Positions 56,406 to 64,000 of a stretch of DNA of 64,000 bases are shown in pieces. Source of the DNA: Pseudomonas fluorescens Q2-87 (lineage in GTDB: Bacteria; Pseudomonadota; Gammaproteobacteria; Pseudomonadales; Pseudomonadaceae); contig NZ_CM001558.1 in NCBI RefSeq assembly GCF_000281895.1, forward strand, positions 4,592,556 to 4,656,555, read 5' to 3'. The notes beneath the pieces are model-generated. The model ran no database searches. It was not told the DNA's origin and saw only the letters and a program-made list of their open reading frames with translations. Both the position numbers and the translations under genes were made by a program. Position 1 is the first letter of the stretch. Every line of letters starts with the position of its first letter.

Positions 56406-56654
56406 AACGGCGCTCCTGCATCAACTGGAGCCCGAGACGTGGGTCCGGGCGCTGGCGCCTAACGAATTCGGCGGGCTTGCAGTCCCGATCGCTGAATTGG
56501 CAGCGACCCAAACAAGCTAGAGATTCCGCTTCCGAGCAGCAACCTTAAAACCTCGTCGGAAAATTCGCCGCGTCTGTCAGACCGGCCACAAACTCTGTGG
56601 GAGCAAGGCTTGCCCGCGATGGCGGCCTGACAGCTGGCCTTGCTCTTGTTGACG
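56406..56654. other. Upstream region of the DUF6124 gene with one REP half
   Basis: About 250 bases hold no credible gene. A single REP half (CTGTGGGAGCAAGGCTTGCC) lies at about 56596-56622. The AAAACC/GGTTTT-rich part and the rest carry the presumed promoter of the DUF6124 gene. Confidence 0.4.
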
Positions 56655-56958
56655 GGGTACATATCCATTCCTGCGGTAACGGCTGCTTAGGGTTCCGCCC
56701 TGAAGGCGGCTCACTTTTGAGAAGCGCAAAAGTAAGCAAAACGCTTTTGCCCCACCACTCGGTGCCTCGCTAGGGCTCGGCATGCCCGCCCTCCGGCATT
56801 GCTCCGTGGGCCGCCGCGAAGGGCCATCCATGGCCCAGCGCGGCTACCTCGGCATCCATGCCGAGGTGCCCACTGCGCAATGCCTGCGTGCGGCCATCGT
56901 GGTTAACGGGGCGCCCGAGATCAACGTCCACCACGAGGCGGCCTAGTAGCCGACCTGG
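56655..56958 (+). repeat. Left arm of a 304-base inverted repeat
   Basis: This arm runs from GGGTACATATCCATTCCTGC to AGTAGCCGACCTGG. It is about 90 percent identical to the reverse complement of 57175-57478 by eye. It contains inner hairpins (CACTTTTG...CAAAAGT and GGCCATCCATGGCC). Several open frames run through it, but they lack ribosome sites and mirror one another, so I treat them as chance. See the paired arm. Confidence 0.9.
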
Positions 56959-56991
56959 TTCTTGATGGGGACCGTGTTCCTCCTGTAGGAG

Positions 56992-57073
56992 CGAGCCTGC
57001 TCGCGAAGAGGCCGGCAAATTCAACATCTTCACCGACTGTCATACCGCCTTCGCGAGCAAGCCCGCTCCCACA
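56992..57073. repeat. REP pair in the inverted-repeat spacer
   Basis: TCCTGTAGGAGCGAGCCTGC and the inverted TTCGCGAGCAAGCCCGCTCC lie between the two 304-base arms. Further single REP halves follow at about 57118-57150 and 57512-57535. Confidence 0.8.
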
Positions 57074-57174
57074 AATTTGGATCGGAGTACGACCGGGAGA
57101 GCCAGGTCGGCTCTAAGGCCGCCTCGTGAGCAAGCTTTGCTCCCACAGATCTGACAGGTGTACGACCAGGAGAG

Positions 57175-57478
57175 CCAGGTCGGCTACTAGGCCGCCTCGC
57201 GGTGGACGTTGATCTCGGCGCCCCGTTAACCACGCTGGCCGAACGCAGGCATTGTGGAGTGGGCATCCCGGCATGGATGCCGGGATAGCCGCGCTGGGCC
57301 ATGGATGGCCCTTCGCGGCGGGCCCACGGAGCAATGCCGGAGTGAGGGCACACCGAGCCTAAGCGAGGTGCCGAGTGGTGGGGCAAAAGCGTTTTGCTTA
57401 CTTTTGCGCTTCTCAAAAGTGAGCCGCCGTCAGGGCGGAACCCTAAGCAGCCGTTACCGCAGAAATGGATATGTACCC
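57175..57478 (-). repeat. Right arm of a 304-base inverted repeat
   Basis: This arm is the partner of 56655-56958, in opposite orientation with a 216-base spacer. The differences are scattered substitutions and small indels (for example GCCATCGTGG versus GCCAGCGTGG), so the copies are not recent identical duplicates. The outer ends (GGGTACATATCCAT) are identical. A partial third copy of the inner end occurs near 57099-57125. Confidence 0.9.
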
Positions 57479-57793
57479 GATCAAAAAATCTTGATCAGCC
57501 GTAAGGCCGCCTTCGCGAGCAAGCTCGCACACAGGCTCTTCATCCAGCCAATCGATCTTTTTGCTGTTCGATAATCGCCCAAAACCCGCAAACCGCAATT
57601 GAATCGATCAAGGCCGGCCCGTCACCATCGCTCGCACAAAACCAATAACAACAGGTCCGACGCCATGCCCCCGCGCCCCGCCTCACCAGGCTGATCCCCG
57701 GTCGCCCTAACGCCCCTGGCTCCACCCTTACCGCCAGCACCTCAACAGTGCGGCAACGACTCGCTTCGTCCACAAAAAATAGAGACAACACCC
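57479..57793. other. Promoter region of the OprD-family porin gene
   Basis: No coding frame is supported here. The region holds one REP half near 57512 and then a C-rich stretch. The last 50 bases presumably carry the porin leader. I see no clear sigma-54 or catabolite operator. Confidence 0.35.
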
Positions 57794-59047
57794 ATGAAGC
57801 CCACACAGCACTTATTCCCCAGCCTCATCGCCGTCGCCCTGACCAGTACCGTCCTGCCCGCCCTGGCCGCGGAATCAGGGTTTGTCGAAGACGCCAAGGC
57901 CACGCTGAACCTGCGCAACTTCTACTTCAACCGCAACTTCACCAACCCGAACAACGCCCAAGGCAAAGCCGAGGAGTGGACCCAGAACTTCATCCTCGAC
58001 GCCAAGTCCGGTTTCACTCAGGGCACCGTCGGTTTCGGTGTGGACGTGCTGGGCCTGTACTCGGTCAAGCTCGACGGCGGTCGTGGCACGGCGGGTACGC
58101 AGTTGCTGCCGGTGCACGACGACGGGCGCCCGGCCGATGATTTCGGTCGCCTGGGTGTAGCCCTGAAGGCCAAGGTCTCGAAAACTGAGCTGAAGGTCGG
58201 CGAATGGATGCCAGTCCTGCCGATCCTGCGCTCCGACGATGGCCGTTCCCTGCCACAAACCTTCCGTGGCGGCCAGGTGACCTCCACCGAAATCAACGGC
58301 CTGAGCCTCTACGGCGGCCAGTTCCGTGGCAACAGCCCGCGCAACGACGCGAGCATGGAAGACATGTCGATGAATGGCCGCGCCGCCATCACCTCCGACC
58401 GTTTCAACTTCGGCGGCGGCGAATATGCCTTCAACGAAAAACGCACCCAGGTCGGCGTCTGGTACTCGGAACTGTCCGACATCTACCAGCAGCAGTATTT
58501 CAACCTGACCCACAGTCAGCCCATCGGCGACTGGACCCTGGGTGCCAACCTCGGCTACTTCATCGGCAAGGAAAACGGCAGCGCCCTGGCCGGCGACCTG
58601 GACAACAAAACCGCGTTCGCCATGCTCTCGGCCAAATACGGCGGCAACACCTTCTACGTCGGCCTGCAAAAAGTCAGTGGCGACAACGCCTGGATGCGCG
58701 TCAACGGCACCAGCGGCGGCACGTTGGCGAACGACAGCTACAACTCCAGCTACGACAACGCCAAGGAAAAATCCTGGCAATTGCGCCACGACTTCAACTT
58801 CGCCGCCGTCGGCGTACCGGGCCTGACCCTGATGAACCGCTACATCAGCGGTGACAACGTGCACACCGGCGCTATCACCGACGGCAAGGAATGGGGCCGT
58901 GAAAGCGAACTGGCTTACACCGTGCAGAGCGGCGCATTGAAAAGCCTGAATGTGAAATGGCGTAACTCGACCATGCGTCGGGACTACAGCACCAATGAGT
59001 TCGATGAGAACCGGTTGATCATCAGCTATCCAATCAGCTTGCTGTAA
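57794..59047 (+). CDS. OprD-family outer-membrane porin
   Basis: The 417-residue 18-strand porin has a signal peptide (about 1-26, ending L-P-A-L-A-A). The strands alternate aromatic residues as in the Occ group, e.g. NLRNFYFNRNF near the N-terminus and 'KWRNSTMRRDYSTNEFDENR' near the end. It faces the pca block convergently across a REP pair, so a protocatechuate- or benzoate-related substrate is plausible (inference; an OprD porin often sits beside pca genes). The specific Occ subtype cannot be named. Confidence 0.88.
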   Translation: MKPTQHLFPSLIAVALTSTVLPALAAESGFVEDAKATLNLRNFYFNRNFTNPNNAQGKAEEWTQNFILDAKSGFTQGTVGFGVDVLGLYSVKLDGGRGTAGTQLLPVHDDGRPADDFGRLGVALKAKVSKTELKVGEWMPVLPILRSDDGRSLPQTFRGGQVTSTEINGLSLYGGQFRGNSPRNDASMEDMSMNGRAAITSDRFNFGGGEYAFNEKRTQVGVWYSELSDIYQQQYFNLTHSQPIGDWTLGANLGYFIGKENGSALAGDLDNKTAFAMLSAKYGGNTFYVGLQKVSGDNAWMRVNGTSGGTLANDSYNSSYDNAKEKSWQLRHDFNFAAVGVPGLTLMNRYISGDNVHTGAITDGKEWGRESELAYTVQSGALKSLNVKWRNSTMRRDYSTNEFDENRLIISYPISLL

Positions 59048-59079
59048 AAACCAACAGCGCGTGGCGCTGCTAATCGCTG

Positions 59080-59168
59080 TGGGAGCGGGCTTGCTCGCGA
59101 AGGCGCAGGTACATTCAACATCATCGCCACCTGACCCACCGCTTTCGCGAGCAAGCCCGCTCCCACAG
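59080..59168. repeat. REP pair (BIME)
   Basis: TGTGGGAGCGGGCTTGCTCG and the inverted GCGAGCAAGCCCGCTCCCAC enclose about 45 bases in the convergent porin/pcaC gap. Confidence 0.9.
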
Positions 59169-59184
59169 GGGATTGGTGGCGGTC

Positions 59185-59577
59185 TTAGGTTCGGGATTCT
59201 ATCCCGAGCTCATCCCACACCGACTCAGCCAAATGAAACGTAGCATTGGCCGCCGGGATGCCGCAGTAGATGGCGCTCTGCATGATCACTTCCTTGATCT
59301 CGCTGCGGCTCACCCCATTATTGGCCGCAGCGCGCAGGTGCAGCTTGAGTTCTTCGTTGCGGTTCATGCCGATCAGCATGGCGATGGTGATCAGGCTGCG
59401 GGTGTGCCGCGGCAGGCCCGGGCGGGTCCAGATGTCGCCCCAGGCGTGGCGGGTGATCATTTCCTGGAATTCGCTGTTGAACTCGGTCAGGGCATTGAGG
59501 CTGCGATCGACGTGGGCATCGCCCAGCACCGCGCGGCGCACTTGCATGCCTTCGTCGTAACGTTGTTTCTCGTCCAC
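59185..59577 (-). CDS. pcaC: 4-Carboxymuconolactone decarboxylase
   Basis: The 130-residue all-helical enzyme of the AhpD fold decarboxylates 4-carboxymuconolactone to 3-oxoadipate enol-lactone. Typical segments are 'EFQEMITRHAWGDIWTRPGL' and 'ELKLHLRAAANNGVSRSEI'. The start is GTG, after GAGGAGTTTTTT; the ATG several codons later would cut the domain, and the longer frame would run into pcaD. It is the last gene of the pca run, 10 bases after pcaD. Confidence 0.94.
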   Translation of the reverse strand: MDEKQRYDEGMQVRRAVLGDAHVDRSLNALTEFNSEFQEMITRHAWGDIWTRPGLPRHTRSLITIAMLIGMNRNEELKLHLRAAANNGVSRSEIKEVIMQSAIYCGIPAANATFHLAESVWDELGIESRT

Positions 59578-59587
59578 AAAAAACTCC

Positions 59588-60388
59588 TCAGGCGCGGCTG
59601 GAATCGAGCAGGAAATCCAGCACCCGCGTGCTGAACGCAACGCCGGCCTGGACGTTGGACAGGTGCGCGGCACGGAATTCGGCGTACTCGGCCCCGCTGA
59701 CCCGCGCCTGGATGAAGTGCCCACCCGACGGCGGCGTCACCGCATCTTCAGTGCCGGCCACGACAAGAAGCGGCACGCGGATCGATGACAATTGCTCCTG
59801 GAAATCAGCATCACGCACGGCCGCACAGTTGGCCGCGTAGCCTTGGGGCGAGGTGGCAGCAAGCATATCGGTGATCTGCTTCACCTTCGCAGGTTGGGCC
59901 TCGGCAAAGTCCGGGGTAAACCAGCGGCCAATCGAAGCATCCCGCAACGCCACCATCGCCGCCGGGCCGTCACGCAGCACCGTTTCGATGCGCGGGTTCC
60001 ACACTGATGGGTCGCCGATCTTGGCAGCGGTGTTGCACACCACCAATTTATGCAGACGCTCACCTGCGTTGATCCCCAGCCACTGGCCGATCAACCCGCC
60101 CATGGACAATCCACAGAAATGCACCTTGTCGATGTTCAACTGATCGAGCATTGCCAGCACGTCGTGGCCCAGTTGCTCGATGCTGTACGGCCCGTCAGTG
60201 ACCAGCGATTGACCATGCCCGCGGGTGTCGAAGCGCAACACACGAAAGTGTTCGCTGAACGCTGCGACCTGTTCGTCCCACATGTGCAGGTTGGTGCCCA
60301 GGGAATTGGAGAGCAGCAGCACCGGGGCATCTTGCGGCCCGTCGAAACAATAATTCAGTTCGCCCTCGGCGAGTTTGACGAATCCCAC
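59588..60388 (-). CDS. pcaD: 3-Oxoadipate enol-lactonase
   Basis: The 266-residue alpha/beta-hydrolase opens the enol-lactone to 3-oxoadipate. Its nucleophile elbow is CGLSMGGLIG (Ser near 96), the later Asp is in VAGTEDAVTP, and a His lies near the C-terminus (AAHLSNVQ). It lies between pcaB and pcaC with short gaps of 12 and 10 bases, so it is clearly co-transcribed. AAAGGAG precedes the ATG. Confidence 0.94.
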   Translation of the reverse strand: MGFVKLAEGELNYCFDGPQDAPVLLLSNSLGTNLHMWDEQVAAFSEHFRVLRFDTRGHGQSLVTDGPYSIEQLGHDVLAMLDQLNIDKVHFCGLSMGGLIGQWLGINAGERLHKLVVCNTAAKIGDPSVWNPRIETVLRDGPAAMVALRDASIGRWFTPDFAEAQPAKVKQITDMLAATSPQGYAANCAAVRDADFQEQLSSIRVPLLVVAGTEDAVTPPSGGHFIQARVSGAEYAEFRAAHLSNVQAGVAFSTRVLDFLLDSSRA

Positions 60389-60400
60389 AACAATCTCCTT

Positions 60401-61765
60401 TCAGGCAGTGAAGGCAAGGTGTTCGGCCACTGCTCGGGCGACCCAGGTCTGGGCTTGGCCGAGGTAATGGGCAGGGTCGAGCAAATGATCGAGTTCGGCA
60501 GCAGACAGTTGTGCGGTGACTTCGGGTTCATCCCCCAGTACCTGCCGCAAATGGCGTTGTTCGGCCACGGCGCGTTTGCAGCATTGCTCCAGCAGATGGT
60601 GCGCGGTGTCGCGACCTACACGCTGGGCCAGGACGATGCTCACGGCTTCGGCCAGCACCAACCCTTGAGTCAGTTCCAGATTGCGGGCCATGCGCGCCGC
60701 GTCGACTTCCAGCCCCTCGGCCAACAGCCGTGACTGCTGCAAGGCGCCGGACACCAGGCAGCAGATTTCCGGCAGGGTTTCCCATTCGGCGTGCCACAGG
60801 CCCAGGCTGCGCTCGTGCTCCTGGGGCATGGCGCTGAACAGCGTCGATAACAGGCCAGGCACCCGCGTCGCCGCGCCGATCAGCACCGCCGCGCCCACGG
60901 GATTGCGCTTATGGGGCATGGTCGACGACCCGCCCTTGCCCGGCGCCGACGGCTCGAACGCTTCGCCGGCCTCGGTCTGCATCAACAGGCTGATGTCGCG
61001 GCCCAGCTTGCCCAGGCTGCCGGCGATCAACCCCAGCACCGCGCCGAACTCCACCAGGCGGTCGCGCTGGGTGTGCCACGGCTGCTCAGGCAGGTCCAAT
61101 TGCAGCTCGGCGGCCAAGGCTTCGGCAACGGGCAGCGCCTGTTCGCCCAATGCCGCGAGGGTTCCGGAGGCGCCGCCAAATTGCAGCACCAGCAAGCGCG
61201 GCTTGAGTTCTTTCAAACGCTGGCGACTGCGGGTGATTGCCCCCAACCAACCGGCGATCTTCATGCCCAGGGTCACCGGCGTAGCGTGTTGCAGCCAGGT
61301 TCGCCCGGCCAGCGGCGTGGCGGCGTAGCGTTCCGCTTGTTGGGCCAGGGTGGCGGCCAACTGCGCCAACTCGCCTTCGATCAAGCCCAGGGCCTGGCGT
61401 AATTGCAACACCAGCCCGCTGTCCATCACGTCCTGGCTGGTGGCGCCCAGGTGCATGTAGCGCTCGGCTTCAGCGTCCTCGGCGGCAATGCGTTTGCCCA
61501 GCGCCTTGACCAACGGAATCGCCGAATTGCCGGCGCTGGCGATCGCTTCGCTCAATGCCGAAAAGTCGTAGAGCTGGGCACGACAGGCCCCTTCGATCGA
61601 CGCCACCGCGCTTTGGGGAATCAACCCGACCCGCGCCTCGGCCCGGGCCAATGCCGCCTCGACATCGAGCATGGCCTGGACCCGACCCGCGTCGCAGAAC
61701 ACTTCGCGCATGTCGCGGGCGGTGAAGTAGGCATCGAACAGCTGATTGCCCGGTCGTTCGCTCAT
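60401..61765 (-). CDS. pcaB: 3-Carboxy-cis,cis-muconate cycloisomerase
   Basis: The 454-residue member of the fumarase/aspartase superfamily lactonises 3-carboxymuconate, the product of protocatechuate ring cleavage. The superfamily signature GSSTMPHKRNP lies near 282-292, and the HLGATSQDVMDSG segment near 104-116 supplies another catalytic region. Length is standard. The M-S-E-R-P start at 61765 is preferred over an upstream in-frame ATG. Confidence 0.94.
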   Translation of the reverse strand: MSERPGNQLFDAYFTARDMREVFCDAGRVQAMLDVEAALARAEARVGLIPQSAVASIEGACRAQLYDFSALSEAIASAGNSAIPLVKALGKRIAAEDAEAERYMHLGATSQDVMDSGLVLQLRQALGLIEGELAQLAATLAQQAERYAATPLAGRTWLQHATPVTLGMKIAGWLGAITRSRQRLKELKPRLLVLQFGGASGTLAALGEQALPVAEALAAELQLDLPEQPWHTQRDRLVEFGAVLGLIAGSLGKLGRDISLLMQTEAGEAFEPSAPGKGGSSTMPHKRNPVGAAVLIGAATRVPGLLSTLFSAMPQEHERSLGLWHAEWETLPEICCLVSGALQQSRLLAEGLEVDAARMARNLELTQGLVLAEAVSIVLAQRVGRDTAHHLLEQCCKRAVAEQRHLRQVLGDEPEVTAQLSAAELDHLLDPAHYLGQAQTWVARAVAEHLAFTA

Positions 61766-61852
61766 AAAACTGTCCTTGGAAAGTAGATGTCCTGTGGCCA
61801 GAGATTGCGGTGGCCACAATGACTCAAACGAGCCCTAAGTGATCAAGTGGAT

Positions 61853-63148
61853 TCAAAGGTCATGGTGCAGATACGCCGGTTGCTTGGGCAGGCGCAGGCT
61901 GAACAGGAACGCCACCACCATCATCACCGTGACATACCAATAAAAGGCGTTCTCCATGCCCTGGGCCTTCAGGCTCAAGGCAACGTACTCTGCCGAGCCG
62001 CCAAAAATCGCATTCGCCACCGCGTAAGCCAACCCTACCCCCAGCGCGCGCACTTCGGGTGGAAACATTTCCGCTTTCACCAGGCCGCTGATGGAGGTGT
62101 AGAAACTGACGATCGCCAGCGCCAACGTGATCAGGACAAACGCCAGGAACGGGCTGCTGATGCTTTTCAAGGTCAGCAGGATCGGGACGGTGCACAACGC
62201 GCCCAGGCCCCCGAACCAGAGCATGGAGTTACGCCGGCCGATCTTGTCCGCCAGCATGCCGAACAGCGGCTGCATGCACATGTACAGGAACAGCGCGCCA
62301 GTCATGACGTAACTGGCGGTCTTGGCGTGCAGGCCGGCAGTGTTCACCAGGTATTTCTGCATGTAAGTGGTGAAGGTGTAGAAAATCAACGAACCGCCGG
62401 CGGTGTAGCCCAGCACGGTGATGAACGCCGCCTTATGGTCGCGAAACAGCGCCGCGATGCTGCCGGCGTCCTTGTTCTCACGCATTTCCTTACTGCTGGT
62501 TTCCTTCAGGGAACGCCGCAGGAACAGGGAAATCAGCGCCGCCACGGCGCCGACCACGAACGGGATTCGCCAGCCGTAGGCGCGCAGTTCGTCTTCGTTG
62601 AGAAACTGCTGCAAGATCACCACCAGCGACACCGCCAACAGCTGCCCGCCGATCAGCGTCACGTACTGGAACGAGGCAAAAAAACCGCGCTGGCCCTTGA
62701 GGGCCACTTCGCTCATGTAGGTGGCGGTGGTGCCGTATTCGCCACCGACCGACAAACCTTGCAGCAGGCGCGCGAGCAGCAACAGCACCGGCGCCCAGAC
62801 GCCGATGTCTTTGTAAGTGGGCAGGCAGGCGATGAGCAACGAGCCGAAGCACATCATCAGCACCGAAATCATCATGGAATTCTTGCGTCCGTGACGGTCC
62901 GCCACCCGGCCGAAAATCCAGCCGCCGATGGGTCGCATCAGGAAGCCGGCGGCAAATACACCGGCCGTGTTGACCAGTTGCACGGTGGGGTTGTCCGACG
63001 GGAAAAACGCCGGTGCGAAATAGATCGCGCAGAACGCATAGACGTAGAAGTCGAACCATTCGACGAGGTTGCCGGAGGAGGCACCGACGATAGCGAAGAT
63101 GCGCTTGCTGCGTTCTTCGCCGGTGTAGTGGCTGGTTGGGGTGGTCAT
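61853..63148 (-). CDS. pcaT: MHS-family MFS transporter PcaT
   Basis: The 431-residue 12-helix transporter is of the metabolite:H+ symporter group. The [14 protein letters not shown] loop (near 80-93) and '[22 protein letters not shown]' are typical. In Pseudomonas the pca-linked member imports dicarboxylates such as 3-oxoadipate. It lies 87 bases before pcaB on the same strand and is probably co-transcribed. An AAT-rich sequence lies before the ATG without a strong ribosome site. Confidence 0.88.
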   Translation of the reverse strand: MTTPTSHYTGEERSKRIFAIVGASSGNLVEWFDFYVYAFCAIYFAPAFFPSDNPTVQLVNTAGVFAAGFLMRPIGGWIFGRVADRHGRKNSMMISVLMMCFGSLLIACLPTYKDIGVWAPVLLLLARLLQGLSVGGEYGTTATYMSEVALKGQRGFFASFQYVTLIGGQLLAVSLVVILQQFLNEDELRAYGWRIPFVVGAVAALISLFLRRSLKETSSKEMRENKDAGSIAALFRDHKAAFITVLGYTAGGSLIFYTFTTYMQKYLVNTAGLHAKTASYVMTGALFLYMCMQPLFGMLADKIGRRNSMLWFGGLGALCTVPILLTLKSISSPFLAFVLITLALAIVSFYTSISGLVKAEMFPPEVRALGVGLAYAVANAIFGGSAEYVALSLKAQGMENAFYWYVTVMMVVAFLFSLRLPKQPAYLHHDL

Positions 63149-63237
63149 GGATTATTCACTCGTTGGGGAATGCACAAAGTCTAGACATACTTTGAAACAG
63201 ACCCGTTCCACAAACAGGCGTTGCCTGTACTGACGCC

Positions 63238-63272
63238 ATCGCGAGCAAGCTCGCTCCCACAGGGTTCATGCC
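63238..63272. repeat. Single REP half
   Basis: CATCGCGAGCAAGCTCGCTC followed by CCACAGGG is a lone half upstream of pcaT. It is the first part of a REP-rich gap between pcaG and pcaT. Confidence 0.7.
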
Positions 63273-63294
63273 ACTTTCGAGGCCCTGTGGACTC

Positions 63295-63428
63295 CTGTGG
63301 CGAGGGAGCTTGCTCCCGCTCGGCTGCGAAGCAGTCGTAACCCGGCCATGAGGTCATCCTGACACACCGAGTCGCCGGTCTTGGGCTTGCTGCGCAAGCC
63401 AGCGGGAGCAGGCTCCCTCGCCACAGGG
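63295..63428. repeat. REP pair, GTGGCGAGGGAGC type
   Basis: CCTGTGGCGAGGGAGCTTGC and the inverted GGAGCAGGCTCCCTCGCCAC enclose about 85 bases with a GGCTTGCTGCGCAAGCC inner hairpin. It lies directly after the pcaG stop codon and may attenuate read-through into pcaT. Confidence 0.85.
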
Positions 63429-63434
63429 GGCCAA

Positions 63435-64000
63435 TCAATAGTCGAAGAACACCGTCTCGGCATCCGTGCCCTGCAGGACCACGTTCCACTGGTACACACC
63501 CGAAGCATCAGGCTTGGCCACGATGGTGTCGCGGCGCTCCTCGGGCACGCAGGCCAGCAGCGGGTCGGTTTCGTTGGCCTGTTCGCCATCGAAATAGATC
63601 CGCGTCAGCAGATGTTTGACCAACCCACGAGCGAACACCAGCACCACCAAATGCGGCGCCTGGGTTGTTCCCCCCAGGCCCGGTACGGTGCCCGGCTTGA
63701 TGGTGGTGAAGCGAAAGCGCCCTTCGGCGTCCACCGGCACCCGACCGAAGCCTTCGAAATGCGGGTCCAGGGGTTTGTCCTGGTCATCTTCCGGATGGGC
63801 ATATTTGCCGGCGGCATTGGCCTGCCAGACTTCCAGCATCGCGTCGTTGACAAATTGGCCGTTGCCGTCGATCACTTGCCCGGTGATTGCCACACGCTGG
63901 CCGAGGGTTTGCGCGACGGTCAGATCTTCACGGTTCAGCCAGGTCAGGCCGATGTGATAGTAAGGGCCTACGGTGTGGGATGTGGTGGCGGTGAGCGTCA
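63435..64000 (-). CDS. pcaG: Protocatechuate 3,4-dioxygenase alpha subunit (first base cut by window edge)
   Basis: This subunit of the non-haem iron ring-cleavage dioxygenase has about 188 residues. The frame reaches the right edge as TG-ACG-CTC, so the start codon's A lies just outside. The visible sequence has the N-terminal HTVGPYYHIGLTW, the core 'DAMLEVWQANAAGKYAH', and 'GTTQAPHLVVLVFARGL'; the Fe ligands are in PcaH, which should lie beyond the edge. It forms the first step of the pathway continued by pcaB, pcaC and pcaD. Confidence 0.94.
   Translation of the reverse strand, partial: TLTATTSHTVGPYYHIGLTWLNREDLTVAQTLGQRVAITGQVIDGNGQFVNDAMLEVWQANAAGKYAHPEDDQDKPLDPHFEGFGRVPVDAEGRFRFTTIKPGTVPGLGGTTQAPHLVVLVFARGLVKHLLTRIYFDGEQANETDPLLACVPEERRDTIVAKPDASGVYQWNVVLQGTDAETVFFDY

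Noticed and set aside
56459..57574. Several open frames of 60-128 codons across the inverted-repeat region
   Set aside because: They lack ribosome sites, mirror each other on the two arms and translate repeat DNA, so they are best read as chance frames.

Overview
The window is a chromosomal segment of a fluorescent-group Pseudomonas. I infer this from the high GC content, the dense REP elements of the fluorescens type, phaG, olsBA, a ttg/emh-type RND pump with its TtgR-like operator, xenB, and the pca (protocatechuate) block. These assignments come from protein motifs and recalled family sequences; no database search was possible.

Layout: 1-3.5 kb holds a truncated AbrB-type membrane protein, ung, an enoyl-CoA hydratase/hydroxyacyl-CoA hydrolase and a Gly/Tyr-rich lipoprotein. 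3.7-13.8 kb is a guanidine nitrogen-assimilation operon: a sigma-54 promoter, a guanidine-I (ykkC) riboswitch, an ABC transporter, two DUF1989 proteins (carboxyguanidine deiminase), a urea/guanidine carboxylase and allophanate hydrolase. The carboxylase gene carries a complete REP pair read through in frame. 14-17 kb has a degenerate GGDEF protein, a CWC protein, an RsuA-type pseudouridine synthase, phaG and tRNA-Gly(CCC).

17.1-19.7 kb, just after the tRNA, is a small decayed accessory patch: a structured RNA-like element, a broken antitoxin/PIN toxin pair, two tiny coiled-coil membrane proteins and a dehydrogenase fragment. 19.7-26 kb holds an Lrp/LysE pair, hicAB, a stress-type cluster (SDR, DUF4142, small basic protein) and a PAS-GAF-GGDEF cyclase. 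26.1-29 kb holds a fosA remnant followed by an alpha-oxoamine synthase plus MFS exporter cassette, the best candidate here for an undescribed small-molecule system. 29-45.6 kb is mainly core genes: Fe-ADH, a DUF4917 SIR2-like protein, YegP, PfpI, a methyltransferase, lemA/TPM, bglX, clsB-yceI, a serine hydrolase, olsBA and acpH.

45.7-48.3 kb is an ArsR-MFS-XenB unit with a repeated CGATATAGCG operator. 49.3-56 kb is the ttgR/ttgABC efflux system. 56-57.8 kb has a DUF6124 gene and a large 304-base inverted repeat. 57.8-64 kb holds an OprD porin and pcaG-pcaT-pcaB-pcaD-pcaC on the minus strand, with pcaG cut by the window edge. No rRNA genes, CRISPR arrays, transposase genes or replication origins were seen.
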